Source of the DNA: a virus
Length of the DNA stretch: 45,164 nt
IMG/VR virus record: IMGVR_UViG_3300027963_000005
Coordinates: 1-45,164 of that record
Reading direction: 5' to 3' (one strand)
Part shown: in pieces, positions 32,231 to 39,583 of the stretch
Numbering within the stretch: the stretch's first letter is position 1
Layout: each line of letters starts with the position of its first letter
Position numbers and translations under genes: made by a program
The notes under the pieces: model-generated
The model's database searches: none
The model's input: only the letters and a program-made list of their open reading frames with translations
Told to the model about the DNA's origin: nothing

Positions 32231-33196
32231 TTAGAAAACTTCGTTACCGGCGGCTGCCGCATTCAATGCATCGAGCGCTGGGTCGTCGTGCTGGGCCTCG
32301 GGGGCCTGGCGGGCTTTGTCGAATGCCTCGGCGCTGGCCTTGGCGGATTCGATGAATGCTTTGCCTAGGGATTTTTGAACGGCCTTTGGTGTGGCCTCCC
32401 ATGCCGCGCGCAATGATTCCATGCCGCCCTCGGTGGCCAGCTGGACGAGGCCACGGTGGTGCTCTACGGCGGGGTCGAGCTGCTTGGCGCCGTCAACCCA
32501 TGCGCGGAGATCGGAGCCGTCTTTCATGGTGAGATAACCGGTGCCGCGTCCCATGATTTCTTGTAGGGCGGCTGGGCATTTGATGACTTCCTGACGCTTG
32601 CCTTGGTCATGCAGCATTAGGCTGACTGTGGCCTCAAACATCACATTTTTTTCAGTAATCGGCTGCAAGCCCATATCTACATAGACGGTCTTTTCGCGGC
32701 CATCGACGTATTGCTTTTCCGGCTTCGCTTTTTCGCGGGCACGCAGGCAAAGAATGACGTGCATTGGGCTCGCCAGCAAAGCCGACATAAATTTCTTATG
32801 CTCACTCTTGGCTTTGTTCCAGTTTGGTAGGCGCGGGTTTCCGGCCTCGGCAATTTCTTGGATGCCTCCGAGCCCTTCGTATTCATGGCTGCCGCTGTCG
32901 ATCACCAGCACCTCGACGCCTGCTGCGGCAAATTCTTCGATGGCTTGGACGTAGCGCTGTGGCGAAAACGGCGGGCGCAACTCAGCGTACAGAAACGAAT
33001 TCGGCAGTTCGTCCGCGTACAGACGGCCGCGTCCAGACTCGGTGTCCAAGAAGCCCACTTCTTTTCCGTTGCCATTGGCCATGCCATAGGCGAGCTGGAG
33101 CGCTGTGTAGGTCTTGCCCCCGCCCGAAACGCCGGCAAGAAATACCAGCAACCGTGCGCCTTCGCGCTTTGCTTCTACGATGTTCAGAATGCTCAT
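32231..33196 (-). CDS. RecA-like ATPase, Sak4-type (AAA_24) recombinase
   Basis: A 321-residue RecA-core ATPase. Walker A GVSGGGKT (about residues 23-30), then GKEVGFLDTESGRG, and a Walker B-like strand in VEVLVIDSGSHEYEG. A conserved core segment MHVILCLRAREKAKPEKQ and a C-terminal helical tail follow. This pattern fits the phage nucleotide-binding/Sak4 group of single-strand annealing and exchange proteins. It acts with the RecE-like exonuclease and the SSB-like protein in one operon. Ribosome site AAGGAACA before ATG. Non-Sak4 ATPases with the same fold cannot be fully excluded. Confidence 0.8.
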   Translation of the reverse strand: MSILNIVEAKREGARLLVFLAGVSGGGKTYTALQLAYGMANGNGKEVGFLDTESGRGRLYADELPNSFLYAELRPPFSPQRYVQAIEEFAAAGVEVLVIDSGSHEYEGLGGIQEIAEAGNPRLPNWNKAKSEHKKFMSALLASPMHVILCLRAREKAKPEKQYVDGREKTVYVDMGLQPITEKNVMFEATVSLMLHDQGKRQEVIKCPAALQEIMGRGTGYLTMKDGSDLRAWVDGAKQLDPAVEHHRGLVQLATEGGMESLRAAWEATPKAVQKSLGKAFIESAKASAEAFDKARQAPEAQHDDPALDALNAAAAGNEVF

Positions 33197-33208
33197 ATTG
33201 TTCCTTAT

Positions 33209-33856
33209 TTAAGTGTGGCGAATCCACTCGCCTGGTTCAGTGAAAACGTGTGTATTGCGTTTGCTGCAGTTCATGCTTGCCGGTATGACCTGAAGATTAT
33301 TCGCGCAATGAAAACCGGTTGCGGTCTTGGACCGCAGCGGGATCATGTGGTCAATGTGCCACCTAACCCCAGTACATTTCTCTCGCAGGCGGACCAATCT
33401 CCTAGCCTCGATTTCAACTAGTTGATCGAGTTCGCCATACCAAATAGGAATTGCTCGCAATTTTGCCGCTTGGCGTTTTGCCACCTGCTGGACGATTTCC
33501 GCGCTGCGCTCTAAATACAGTTCGCGTTTACGTGCGTTTATCTGGTCTTTGCGTGCGTTCCGCTGGTTACGCTTTTCGATCCGGCTGGACTCAACGTCGG
33601 AATAATACCTTTGCAAAACATTCTGCACCTTTTTTGCGCGATTGCTTGCGTACCATTCCGCGTAGTATTTCGCATATCGGCTTTGATACTCTTGGCCGAG
33701 TAGAGCGCGCTTTCGCTGCTGGATGCTACGATCGCACTCCATGCAAGTACCCTTGACCCTCCGCATGGCAACGTGCCCATGCTTGCAGGGTTTCCCAGTA
33801 AAGTAGTGCGTGCGGCCTTCTTTAATTGCTTGTGATCGCATGATAATTTCAAACAT
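33209..33856 (-). CDS. HNH endonuclease, likely free-standing homing type
   Basis: A 215-residue nuclease. The N-terminal region has paired cysteines (GKPCKHGHVAMRRVKGTCMECD), a zinc-type segment seen in phage HNH homing enzymes. A long basic helical linker full of R, K and N follows, then the HNH core WHIDHMIPLRSKTATGFHCANNLQVIPASMNCSKRN. I choose ATG 33856 because AACCAAGGAG then sits at a better distance than for ATG 33859. It lies between the exonuclease and ATPase of one recombination operon, and its own start element copies that of the neighbours. Probably a mobile gene. Confidence 0.85.
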   Translation of the reverse strand: MFEIIMRSQAIKEGRTHYFTGKPCKHGHVAMRRVKGTCMECDRSIQQRKRALLGQEYQSRYAKYYAEWYASNRAKKVQNVLQRYYSDVESSRIEKRNQRNARKDQINARKRELYLERSAEIVQQVAKRQAAKLRAIPIWYGELDQLVEIEARRLVRLREKCTGVRWHIDHMIPLRSKTATGFHCANNLQVIPASMNCSKRNTHVFTEPGEWIRHT

Positions 33857-33879
33857 CATCTACTCCTTGGTTAAAAAAA

Positions 33880-34740
33880 TTATGCCGCCACCGCCTCGGC
33901 CACCTGCTTGGCCGCCCATGCGGGCAGCTCCAGCGGTTGGACGGTTTGGGGGTATCCGTACCAGCGGTTGTTGCGGGCGCAGTCGGCGTAAATGCCGAGC
34001 AGGCGGCGGTATTCGCGGCGGCCAAATTCGAGAAAGTCGGCGGCTGCGCTGTAGTATGCGGTCGCGTATGGCTCGGCCTTTTCTTGGGCCAGCCAAATGA
34101 ATGCCGGTGGCCCGCTGGTGCCGTGTACTTGCTGAAAGCCGTCGGCGTAGTAAGCCGCCTGAATGTGCAAATCCCAGTTCATCGAATACTTGGCAAACCC
34201 TGCGGCGCTCATGTCCTCGCCGGTCTTGCCGTCAACGAGCAGTCCGTTGGGAAACATCGCGCAGGGTGGCACGGCGTAATCGGGGCGGATTTTGCACGCG
34301 GCGCCGGTGGTGGCGTCTGTCCAGAATAACGACGCCTCGGCAACCCCGCCGTCTTGGCCGAATATCACCTTGCTGATGGGGTGCGCGGCTGCGCTGGCGG
34401 TCATGGCCTTGATGCGCGCCATGTCGTCGAACGATAGCGGCTGCTTACCTGATGCTTCCAGCTCCGCGAACAGCGCCTTGCCTTCTTTTGTGCGGCGGTC
34501 GAGGCCTTCGGGTATCTCGATGTATTCGGCCTCGAATGCTTCGGGCTCAAAAATGGCCGCGTGCCATGCGGTGCCCAGCTTCATGGCTGGCGTTGGCTCT
34601 TGCGGCTTGCGGTTTGGGTCGCGGTAGGCGGCCCAATAATGCAACGGGCTGCGGGCGATCAGCTTGAGGCCGCTGCTGCCGACTGCGCTGTGGCCATGGT
34701 AGGCCTCATTTGGCATATCTGCCTTGATCTCAGTGCTCAT
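33880..34740 (-). CDS. RecE/exonuclease VIII-like PD-(D/E)XK nuclease
   Basis: A 286-residue 5'-3' exonuclease candidate that prepares DNA ends for the Sak4-type protein. The N-terminal ADMPNEAYHGHSAVGSSGLKLIARSPLHYWAA is the typical opening of exonuclease VIII/RecE-like phage proteins. The core has MKLGTAWHAAIFEPEAFEAEY, then KIRPDYAV and LLVDGKTGEDMSAAGFAKYSMNWDLHIQAAYY, giving the D...D-x-K catalytic layout of the family. First gene of the minus-strand operon, with AACCAAGGAG at 34745-34754 as ribosome site. Confidence 0.87.
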   Translation of the reverse strand: MSTEIKADMPNEAYHGHSAVGSSGLKLIARSPLHYWAAYRDPNRKPQEPTPAMKLGTAWHAAIFEPEAFEAEYIEIPEGLDRRTKEGKALFAELEASGKQPLSFDDMARIKAMTASAAAHPISKVIFGQDGGVAEASLFWTDATTGAACKIRPDYAVPPCAMFPNGLLVDGKTGEDMSAAGFAKYSMNWDLHIQAAYYADGFQQVHGTSGPPAFIWLAQEKAEPYATAYYSAAADFLEFGRREYRRLLGIYADCARNNRWYGYPQTVQPLELPAWAAKQVAEAVAA

Positions 34741-34885
34741 TTTTCTCCTTGGTTTATGTACGTGTTGCGTAACCAGTGCTGAAAGTATAGCGCATTTATT
34801 TACGGGTGGCGGAATTTATTTGTGCTTTACGTAGTATATACTCAGCGCGTACACTTTCAACACGACATTATTTTACGGGGCACAC
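34741..34885. promoter_or_regulatory. Divergent early control region
   Basis: Lies between the minus-strand recombination operon and the Cro-size gene. Plus strand: -35 TTTACG (34826-34831) and -10 TACACT (34850-34855), followed by TTCAACAC as in the other two early promoters. The -35 starts the near-palindrome TTTAC-GTA-GTATA. AGTATATACT (34833-34842) is also palindromic. Minus strand: a -10-like TATACT in the region 34786-34791. Good candidate for the main genetic switch. Confidence 0.65.
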
Positions 34886-35083
34886 ATGAAGATGATCGAA
34901 TACAGGCGGCTGAGGCGGCAAACGCGCAAGCAAGTGGCCGACGAGCTGCAGACCACCATCACGACGGTCTACCGGCTGGAAACGGGCCGACACGGTGCCA
35001 GCGCTGAGATGCTCAAGCGCATCGGCACTTGGTCAAACGGTGCGGTGACGGCGAACGACCTGGTGGGGGCGAGGCCGGTATGA
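34886..35083 (+). CDS. Cro-size HTH regulator
   Basis: A 65-residue XRE-type DNA-binding protein: EYRRLRRQTRKQVADELQTTITTVYRLETGRHGASAEMLKRIGTWSNGAVTANDLV. The helix-turn-helix covers nearly the whole length, as in Cro. It is the first gene of the rightward early operon and lies on the divergent control region. A ribosome site TTACGGGGCA precedes ATG. Its stop overlaps the next start (ATGA). Probably turns down the lysogeny side; the target could be the TTTAC-N3-GTAAA sites (inference). Confidence 0.8.
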   Translation: MKMIEYRRLRRQTRKQVADELQTTITTVYRLETGRHGASAEMLKRIGTWSNGAVTANDLVGARPV

Positions 35084-35376
35084 AGCCGCTGTACCTTGCG
35101 GGGCCGATGAGCGGCTACCCCGAATTCAACTACCCAGCATTCAACGCTAAGGCCGCCGAGCTTCGTGGGCTGGGCTTTACAGTATGCAACCCCGCCGAAA
35201 ACGGGCTAGGCGCCGATGCATCGTGGGACGAGCACATGCGGGCCGATCTGGCCATGCTGCTCCAGTGCGACGCCATCTATCTGCTGCCTGGCTGGTCAAA
35301 ATCACGCGGCGCAACGCTGGAGCACGCCATCGCGCTGGAGCTGGGGATGGCGATTACTTATGGGGCGACTGAGTGA
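35080..35376 (+). CDS. DUF4406 / nucleoside deoxyribosyltransferase-like protein
   Basis: A 98-residue protein with the DUF4406 signature LYLAGPMSGYPEFNYPAFNAKAAELRGLGFTVCNPAE and CDAIYLLPGWSKSRGATLEHAIALELGM. The fold is related to nucleoside 2-deoxyribosyltransferases, with the glutamate in TLEHAIAL as the likely catalytic position. Phages often carry it, and a role in nucleotide salvage or modification is assumed but unproven. It overlaps genes on both sides (ATGA, GTGA). Confidence 0.85.
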   Translation: MKPLYLAGPMSGYPEFNYPAFNAKAAELRGLGFTVCNPAENGLGADASWDEHMRADLAMLLQCDAIYLLPGWSKSRGATLEHAIALELGMAITYGATE

Positions 35377-36914
35377 CCAGCCTGCGCCCCTACCAGACCG
35401 CCATGGTGCGCGAGGTGTCGCAGCACTATCAATCCGGCGTTCAGGGCGTGCTCATGCAATCGGCTACCGGTTCGGGCAAAACCCGCACGGCCAGCTACAT
35501 CGTGGGCAAATACGCAATGACCTGCAGGCAGGTGCTGTGGCTGGTGCACCGCGAGGAATTGCTGATGCAGGCGGCGATGACGTTCGCGCAGCAGGGCATC
35601 AACCACCGGCTGGTGTGCGCCGATAGCAGCGCGCGGGCGATTAAGGCGCAGCAGTTCCGCGAGCTGGGGCGCACGTATGTCAACCCCACCGCGCAGGTCG
35701 TGGTGGCCAGCATCCAGACCATTGTGCGGCGGCTTGACCGGCTGCCGTGGCTCCAGCCCGCGCAGATCATTGCCGATGAGGCCCACCTATCGCTGGCGGC
35801 CACATGGCGGAGAGTGCTGGAGCACTGGCCCAATGCGCGGCTGCTGGGCCTTAGCGCAACGCCGACCAGGCTGGACTGTCAATCGTTCTCACGCGCCGAC
35901 GGTGGGCTGTACGACACGCTGGTGTCCGGCCCGCCGGTGGCTGACCTGATCGAGTGGGGCAACCTCGCGCGGTTTAAGGTGTACGCGCCGCCCATACACT
36001 TCCGCGAGGGCGTCAAGCTGCGCCGCAAGGGGGGCGACTACGACACCAAGGACTTGGAAGCTGAACTGGATGCGCCGGTGATCTACGGCGACGTGATTGG
36101 CCACTACGAAAAACTGAGCAGGGGCAAGCCGGCCATTGCGTTCTGCCCCACGGTGGCCAGTGCCGAGCGTTTCGCGCAGGCGTTCCGTGATGCCGGATAC
36201 AAGGCCATTGCACTGGACGGCACCACGGACGACGCGGTGCGCCGGCGTAGCCTGCAGCAGTTGGGTGCGGGCGAGCTGGACGTTGTGACCAGCGTTTCGA
36301 TTCTGGTCGAGGGCCTCGACGTTCCGTATGCCACCACGGCGCTGATGTTGCGCAGGACTGAATCGCTGTCGCTGTACCTGCAAGCCGTAGGCCGTGTGCT
36401 GCGCCCCCACCCGCAAAAAGACCACGCCATCATTCTCGATTTTGTCGGCGTCACATCCATTCACGGTTTCCCAGACGAGCTGCGCGAATGGTCGCTCGAT
36501 GGCAAGCAGCGCCGCGTGCGGGCCGCAAACGATAACGAGCCGGACGTGAAGGTGCAGACCTGCACGCACTGCTTCGCGGTGCATGTGCCAGCGCCGGTGT
36601 GCCCAGCGTGCGGGCATGAGCACCCAATAAAACAGCGCCGCGAAATGCAGCAGGTGGACGGCGCCCTAGAGGAAATCACCGCCGACCAAATGGAGGCCAT
36701 CCGCCGCCAGAAGCGCCTGCTCCAAGGCCAAGCACAGTCGGTCGAGCAGCTGGTGGCGCAGGGTATCGGGCGCTTCCGTGCCATGAAGATCGTCGAGGCC
36801 CGCGAGCAAAAGGCCCGCCTCCGCGAGCAGGTACGGGACGCACGGCCGGATATTCCGATGCGGCAATTACTGGCCATGAAACCCGCAGAATTGCGCGCGG
36901 CCATTGCAGTATAG
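35373..36914 (+). CDS. Superfamily II DEAH-box helicase with zinc finger
   Basis: A 513-residue DNA helicase/translocase of the type found in phage replication modules. Start at GTG 35373 (GTGA overlap). Motif I ATGSGKT is at residues 31-37, motif Ia in LWLVHREELL, motif II IADEAHLS at about 132-138, motif III LLGLSATPTRLD and motif VI LQAVGRVLRPH. A four-cysteine zinc finger follows (CTHCFAVH, then CPACGHEH), and the C-terminal 110 residues are helical and basic. It resembles the UvsW/RecG-like and type I restriction helicase-like group. Confidence 0.9.
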   Translation: MTSLRPYQTAMVREVSQHYQSGVQGVLMQSATGSGKTRTASYIVGKYAMTCRQVLWLVHREELLMQAAMTFAQQGINHRLVCADSSARAIKAQQFRELGRTYVNPTAQVVVASIQTIVRRLDRLPWLQPAQIIADEAHLSLAATWRRVLEHWPNARLLGLSATPTRLDCQSFSRADGGLYDTLVSGPPVADLIEWGNLARFKVYAPPIHFREGVKLRRKGGDYDTKDLEAELDAPVIYGDVIGHYEKLSRGKPAIAFCPTVASAERFAQAFRDAGYKAIALDGTTDDAVRRRSLQQLGAGELDVVTSVSILVEGLDVPYATTALMLRRTESLSLYLQAVGRVLRPHPQKDHAIILDFVGVTSIHGFPDELREWSLDGKQRRVRAANDNEPDVKVQTCTHCFAVHVPAPVCPACGHEHPIKQRREMQQVDGALEEITADQMEAIRRQKRLLQGQAQSVEQLVAQGIGRFRAMKIVEAREQKARLREQVRDARPDIPMRQLLAMKPAELRAAIAV

Positions 36915-36939
36915 GTTTTACCTAATGACTTGGTGGTTT

Positions 36940-36993
36940 CAATAGTTAGAATTGTGTTTACGTTGTAAATATTCGGCGTATAGTTCAACACAT
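36940..36993 (+). promoter_or_regulatory. Early promoter with TTTAC-N3-GTAAA operator, copy 1
   Basis: -35 TTTACG (36957-36962), 16-base spacer, -10 TATAGT (36979-36984), then TTCAACACAT. The palindrome TTTACGTTGTAAA (36957-36969) covers the -35 box. The 54 bases match 40094-40147 at 47 positions. Drives the small-gene operon starting at 37021. Confidence 0.75.
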
Positions 36994-37020
36994 CGCAACA
37001 AACCAACCAAGGAGTTAAAG

Positions 37021-37215
37021 ATGAGCAAATACAAGTTAGACGTAGCGCGTGATGTGGACACAGATGAGCCTGGAAGCTACATCTTGAACCTGCCTCGCGG
37101 ATTTCGCTTCGACGATGAAGTCGTCCACGTTCGTGGATTCGACACCATGAAAGAGCTGCGTCAGTCCGTAAAGACAGACGTTATCCCGTGCGACTGCAAG
37201 GGTTGCGCTCAGTAA
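37021..37215 (+). CDS. Small early protein, unknown function
   Basis: A 64-residue protein starting at ATG 37021 behind AACCAAGGAG. It opens KYKLDVARDVDTDEPGSYILNLPRGFRFDDEVVHVRGFDTMKELRQSV and ends in a cysteine-rich CDCKGCAQ tail that might bind a metal. It is the first gene after the strong early promoter and is expected to be made early and in quantity. Not recognised. Confidence 0.65.
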   Translation: MSKYKLDVARDVDTDEPGSYILNLPRGFRFDDEVVHVRGFDTMKELRQSVKTDVIPCDCKGCAQ

Positions 37216-37224
37216 ATAAAAACA

Positions 37225-37238
37225 GGGGCCTCGGCCCC
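37225..37238 (+). other. Short intergenic stem-loop
   Basis: GGGGC-CTCG-GCCCC lies in the 49-base gap between two small early genes, without a T-run. It may stabilise or partly end the upstream mRNA. Confidence 0.4.
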
Positions 37239-37264
37239 AACCAACAAACCAAGGAGTAATTCAA

Positions 37265-37438
37265 ATGTTCAAAATCAACCAAATCGTTCGCGGCACAACT
37301 TCCGGTCACTATGTCGTCATGGGCTATCGCCCAGTGGGCACCGAGATCAAGGTGTGCGTTAAGCGCTGGGACACCATGAGCGGGCTGACCATGCCTGGCG
37401 AGATGGTTTTCGCGGCCGACGAATTGCGTGCCTACTAA
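37265..37438 (+). CDS. Small early protein, unknown function
   Basis: A 57-residue protein from ATG 37265 behind AACCAAGGAG. It begins MFKINQIVRGTTSGHYVVMGYRPV and ends GEMVFAADELRAY, a compact beta-type sequence of the kind found in tiny early phage proteins that read as a single small barrel. No known domain is recognised. The start element is the same as for its neighbours. Confidence 0.6.
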   Translation: MFKINQIVRGTTSGHYVVMGYRPVGTEIKVCVKRWDTMSGLTMPGEMVFAADELRAY

Positions 37439-37469
37439 TTTTTTCAACCAACCAAAGGAGTATTTAAAA

Positions 37470-37544
37470 ATGGATAAATTCGAAATCATCTGGTCTTGGA
37501 TGACCCTTGCCACCATCATGGTTATCACTGGTCTGGGGTTCTAA
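37470..37544 (+). CDS. Micro membrane peptide, 24 residues
   Basis: MDKFEIIWSWMTLATIMVITGLGF: one membrane helix with a short charged start. AACCAAAGGAG lies eleven bases upstream, a strong ribosome site of the same type as its neighbours. The next gene starts immediately after the stop. No function is recognised; size and initiation site are the support. Confidence 0.55.
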   Translation: MDKFEIIWSWMTLATIMVITGLGF

Positions 37545-37673
37545 ATGAAGCACTTGCACTTTATGGATTTACACCCCGAATACCGCTCGAAATTCTCACG
37601 CACGCACGATTGGTACGACGCATTAGTATTTACAATGTGGGTACTGTCGATTACTTCAATTTTCTTTCTGTAA
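37545..37673 (+). CDS. Small membrane-anchored peptide, 42 residues
   Basis: Starts at ATG 37545 directly behind the previous stop (TAAATG) and ends in a hydrophobic helix (ALVFTMWVLSITSIFFL). The first 27 residues are polar and rich in H, R and D. This is the second membrane peptide in a row. Translation by re-initiation is likely. Not recognised. Confidence 0.5.
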   Translation: MKHLHFMDLHPEYRSKFSRTHDWYDALVFTMWVLSITSIFFL

Positions 37674-37679
37674 TCAATC

Positions 37680-37856
37680 ATGTTCCAAGATTCTTTATTC
37701 GACCTTTTTGAGCGCCAGCCTGCGGTTGAGACCGAGCGGCAAATCCGCACCGAATGGCGCACCCGCGAGGAAATCATCAACGCGCTGGCACGCCAGCAGA
37801 TGGAGCAGATACGCGAGGAAATACAGCAGCAACGCAAACCGCTGGGGGTGCGGTAA
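37680..37856 (+). CDS. Small helical protein, unknown function
   Basis: A 58-residue protein starting at ATG 37680: MFQDSLFDLFERQPAVETER, then a long charged helix rich in R, E and Q. The MFQDSLFD opening resembles the short leading segment of other early phage proteins. Its stop and the next start share TAATG. Function unknown. Confidence 0.55.
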   Translation: MFQDSLFDLFERQPAVETERQIRTEWRTREEIINALARQQMEQIREEIQQQRKPLGVR

Positions 37857-38032
37857 TGGCCAGCATTCAAGACGACCTCAAAATGGCGCTGCACATCATC
37901 CTGCAGGCCCAGCACACGCTGGCGGTGCAGGATGCTGAAATCATGCGCTTACGCGCCGAGCTGCTGCGCACACGCGAGGAAACTGTCAACCTAACTATTG
38001 AGAAGCACCATGTGGCAAAACCGACTAAATAA
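37856..38032 (+). CDS. Small helical protein, unknown function
   Basis: A 58-residue, heptad-like coiled protein (SIQDDLKMALHIILQAQHTLAVQDAEIMRLRAELLRTREETVNL). It starts on the TAATG overlap at 37856. It may pair with the preceding helical protein. Its end overlaps the next small membrane gene by 23 bases. Confidence 0.55.
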   Translation: MASIQDDLKMALHIILQAQHTLAVQDAEIMRLRAELLRTREETVNLTIEKHHVAKPTK

Positions 38033-38144
38033 ATTAAAACTGGCCGCCGTGATTGCGGCGACCTGCTTTTTCTTGATGCTTTCGACCGTGATATTTGCGG
38101 CGCTGGGCACCATGCTGCTTACACACTGGGGTTTTTTAACGTGA
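38010..38144 (+). CDS. Small membrane protein, 44 residues
   Basis: MWQNRLNKLKLAAVIAATCF, then a hydrophobic helix to GFLT: a basic start followed by one long membrane segment. ATG 38010 lies within the end of the preceding gene. The stop TGA overlaps a GTG start (GTGA). Function unknown; possibly affects the host membrane early in infection. Confidence 0.5.
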   Translation: MWQNRLNKLKLAAVIAATCFFLMLSTVIFAALGTMLLTHWGFLT

Positions 38145-38305
38145 ACCAATCGGACTTAAAGCACGTGGCCGACGTTGTTGCCGAGGCGGCTGCAGTGCTT
38201 GAGTTGGCGGCAAAAGGCAGGGGCAACCCCATCCAGATGCGCCGCATGGCTGAGGAACTAAAGGCAGCGGAATTACTACTTAATGAGGTGAAAAATGAGA
38301 GTTGA
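38141..38305 (+). CDS. Small protein, 54 residues, unknown function
   Basis: Read from GTG 38141, overlapping the previous stop. Sequence NQSDLKHVADVVAEAAAVLELAAKGRGNPIQMRRMAEELKAAELLLNEV: a helical pair with an R/M-rich centre. It overlaps the next gene by 11 bases. Not recognised. Confidence 0.5.
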   Translation: MNQSDLKHVADVVAEAAAVLELAAKGRGNPIQMRRMAEELKAAELLLNEVKNES

Positions 38306-38486
38306 AGGCGCAGGTATGTACAAAGTCGTCCAACCCGTGGCCGTCGAGCCCGTGAAGCGCGTGGGCGCCGTCGACGAAAAAAAGGTGGCCGAAATCCGCA
38401 AGGAGCAGGCCGACAATGTTCAGCACATCGTCAAAACCCCTGAACCCAAGCGCGACCCTGAGCGCATTCTTTCGGAGCGCGTGTGA
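38295..38486 (+). CDS. Small charged protein, unknown function
   Basis: A 63-residue protein from ATG 38295, behind GAGGTG. It contains KVVQPVAVEPVKRVGAVDEKKVAEIRKEQADNVQHIV and is rich in V, P, E and K. It is probably flexible. It overlaps its neighbours on both sides (11 and 4 bases), typical of a tightly packed early operon. Confidence 0.5.
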   Translation: MRVEGAGMYKVVQPVAVEPVKRVGAVDEKKVAEIRKEQADNVQHIVKTPEPKRDPERILSERV

Positions 38487-38710
38487 CGGCTGAACTGACC
38501 AAGGCCGCCGAAATGGCCCTGAAAGCACTGGAGCTGGTGCGCGAGTTCAATCCCATGCCGCCATGCGACGAGGGCTTCGTGGACGACGCCATCCGAAACC
38601 TGAAGGTGGCGCTCACGCCCAGCTTGACCGCCGAGCGCTTTGTTTTGAGCGATGAGGACTTAGAGGCGCTCACCCACCAGCGCGCGCTGCTGAATCAGGG
38701 GGCGCGGTGA
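38483..38710 (+). CDS. Small helical protein, unknown function
   Basis: A 75-residue protein from GTG 38483 (GTGA overlap). Sequence TAELTKAAEMALKALELVREFNPMPPCDEGFVDDAIRNLKVAL is a short helical repeat similar in type to several small early phage proteins of unknown function. The stop overlaps the next start as GTGA. Confidence 0.55.
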   Translation: MTAELTKAAEMALKALELVREFNPMPPCDEGFVDDAIRNLKVALTPSLTAERFVLSDEDLEALTHQRALLNQGAR

Positions 38711-39003
38711 ATATCAAGGATGAGGCGATCAAGTACTCAATCGAGGTGATTGAGACGCACATGCGGGGCAGCGATGTGTACCCGCAGGCGATTCAGATTC
38801 TGGTGGCCGCTCTGCAGCATCCGGCCGTTGACCCCACACGGCTGGAGCGCTGGGCCAAGGCCACGCTGTCGCCCTACAACACTTCGCCCATGAGCGATGC
38901 CCAGCTGTCGGCCATCTGGCACTCGCTGCCGGACGGCGACGAAAAATTCATCAGCTACGGCCGCGCGGTTGAAACGGTGCACAACGTGAGGGGGCGGTCA
39001 TGA
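38707..39003 (+). CDS. Small early protein, unknown function
   Basis: A 98-residue protein from GTG 38707. Mixed helical sequence (IKYSIEVIETHMRGSDVYPQAIQILVAALQHP, then WHSLPDGDEKFISYGRAVETVH). The WHSLPDGDEKFISYGRAVE block looks like a conserved short phage motif but has no assigned function that I know. It overlaps the next gene as ATGA. Confidence 0.55.
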   Translation: MNIKDEAIKYSIEVIETHMRGSDVYPQAIQILVAALQHPAVDPTRLERWAKATLSPYNTSPMSDAQLSAIWHSLPDGDEKFISYGRAVETVHNVRGRS

Positions 39004-39242
39004 GCTGCGCCCACGTATGGACTGACATTAGCGCGAACCGCACGGATGAGTGGCAGTGCGCCATCTGCAAAACGCTGTACACGGACTCCAAGCCGAGCAC
39101 CGCACCGAAGCGCCATTGGGAAAGCCTGACGACGCGCGAGGTGAGCGACATCTTGGAAGATGTACGCAAACAAACCGCTGGCAATATCTACGCGGCTTTC
39201 GCGCGGGGTATTGAGGCGGCGTTAAAACACAAAAATACTTAA
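39000..39242 (+). CDS. Small protein with possible zinc site
   Basis: An 80-residue protein from ATG 39000. C3, H5, C20 and C23 (MSCAHVW and WQCAICK) could bind one zinc ion. The helical second half contains TTREVSDILEDVRKQTAGNIYAAFARGIEAALK. Possibly a nucleic-acid binding accessory protein. Not recognised beyond this. Confidence 0.55.
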   Translation: MSCAHVWTDISANRTDEWQCAICKTLYTDSKPSTAPKRHWESLTTREVSDILEDVRKQTAGNIYAAFARGIEAALKHKNT

Positions 39243-39254
39243 TCGGAGAATTTC

Positions 39255-39347
39255 ATGACTGCATCCCAATGGGTGTTGCTTGCCCTTGGCTTTTTTGCCG
39301 GTTGCTTGGCGACCGTGGCCTATATTTACGCGGCGGTGATCGAATGA
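39255..39347 (+). CDS. Micro membrane peptide, 30 residues
   Basis: ATG 39255 behind CGGAGAA. The sequence is one membrane helix (MTASQWVLLALGFFAGCLAT and a short end). Its stop overlaps the next start (ATGA). It is the fourth single-helix peptide in this early operon. Confidence 0.5.
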   Translation: MTASQWVLLALGFFAGCLATVAYIYAAVIE

Positions 39348-39583
39348 AGTGCCCGCTGTGTAACGCACCGACCGAGGTGCTGGAGACACGTGCCAGCCCA
39401 GCTGGCAAACGACGACGCTACCAGTGTTTCAATTTGCACAGGTTCACGACCACTGAAGCGGTCGTAGAATCTGCTTGTGCGAAACGCGGAAACAAACATT
39501 CAGAACGCTTGCCTGCTGGCGGCTGGCTCGGACAGCTCGGTGCTGGTCTGGCGCCAACAGTCGGGGGTGCTCCGTGCGTTTGA
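39344..39583 (+). CDS. NrdR-like zinc-ribbon protein
   Basis: A 79-residue protein from ATG 39344. MKCPLCNAPTEVLETRASPAGKRRRYQCFNLHRFTTTEAVVESA carries the CPxC...ETR...RRRYxC...HRFTTxE zinc-ribbon pattern of the NrdR N-terminus, a DNA-binding module. The ATP-cone of full NrdR is absent, so this is a stand-alone ribbon. The last 36 residues overlap the nuclease gene in another frame for 107 bases and may be only a tail without function. Confidence 0.7.
   Translation: MKCPLCNAPTEVLETRASPAGKRRRYQCFNLHRFTTTEAVVESACAKRGNKHSERLPAGGWLGQLGAGLAPTVGGAPCV

Noticed and set aside
37629-37641. TTTACAATGTGGG as another operator
   Set aside because: Only one half-site is intact and it lies inside a small gene far from a promoter.
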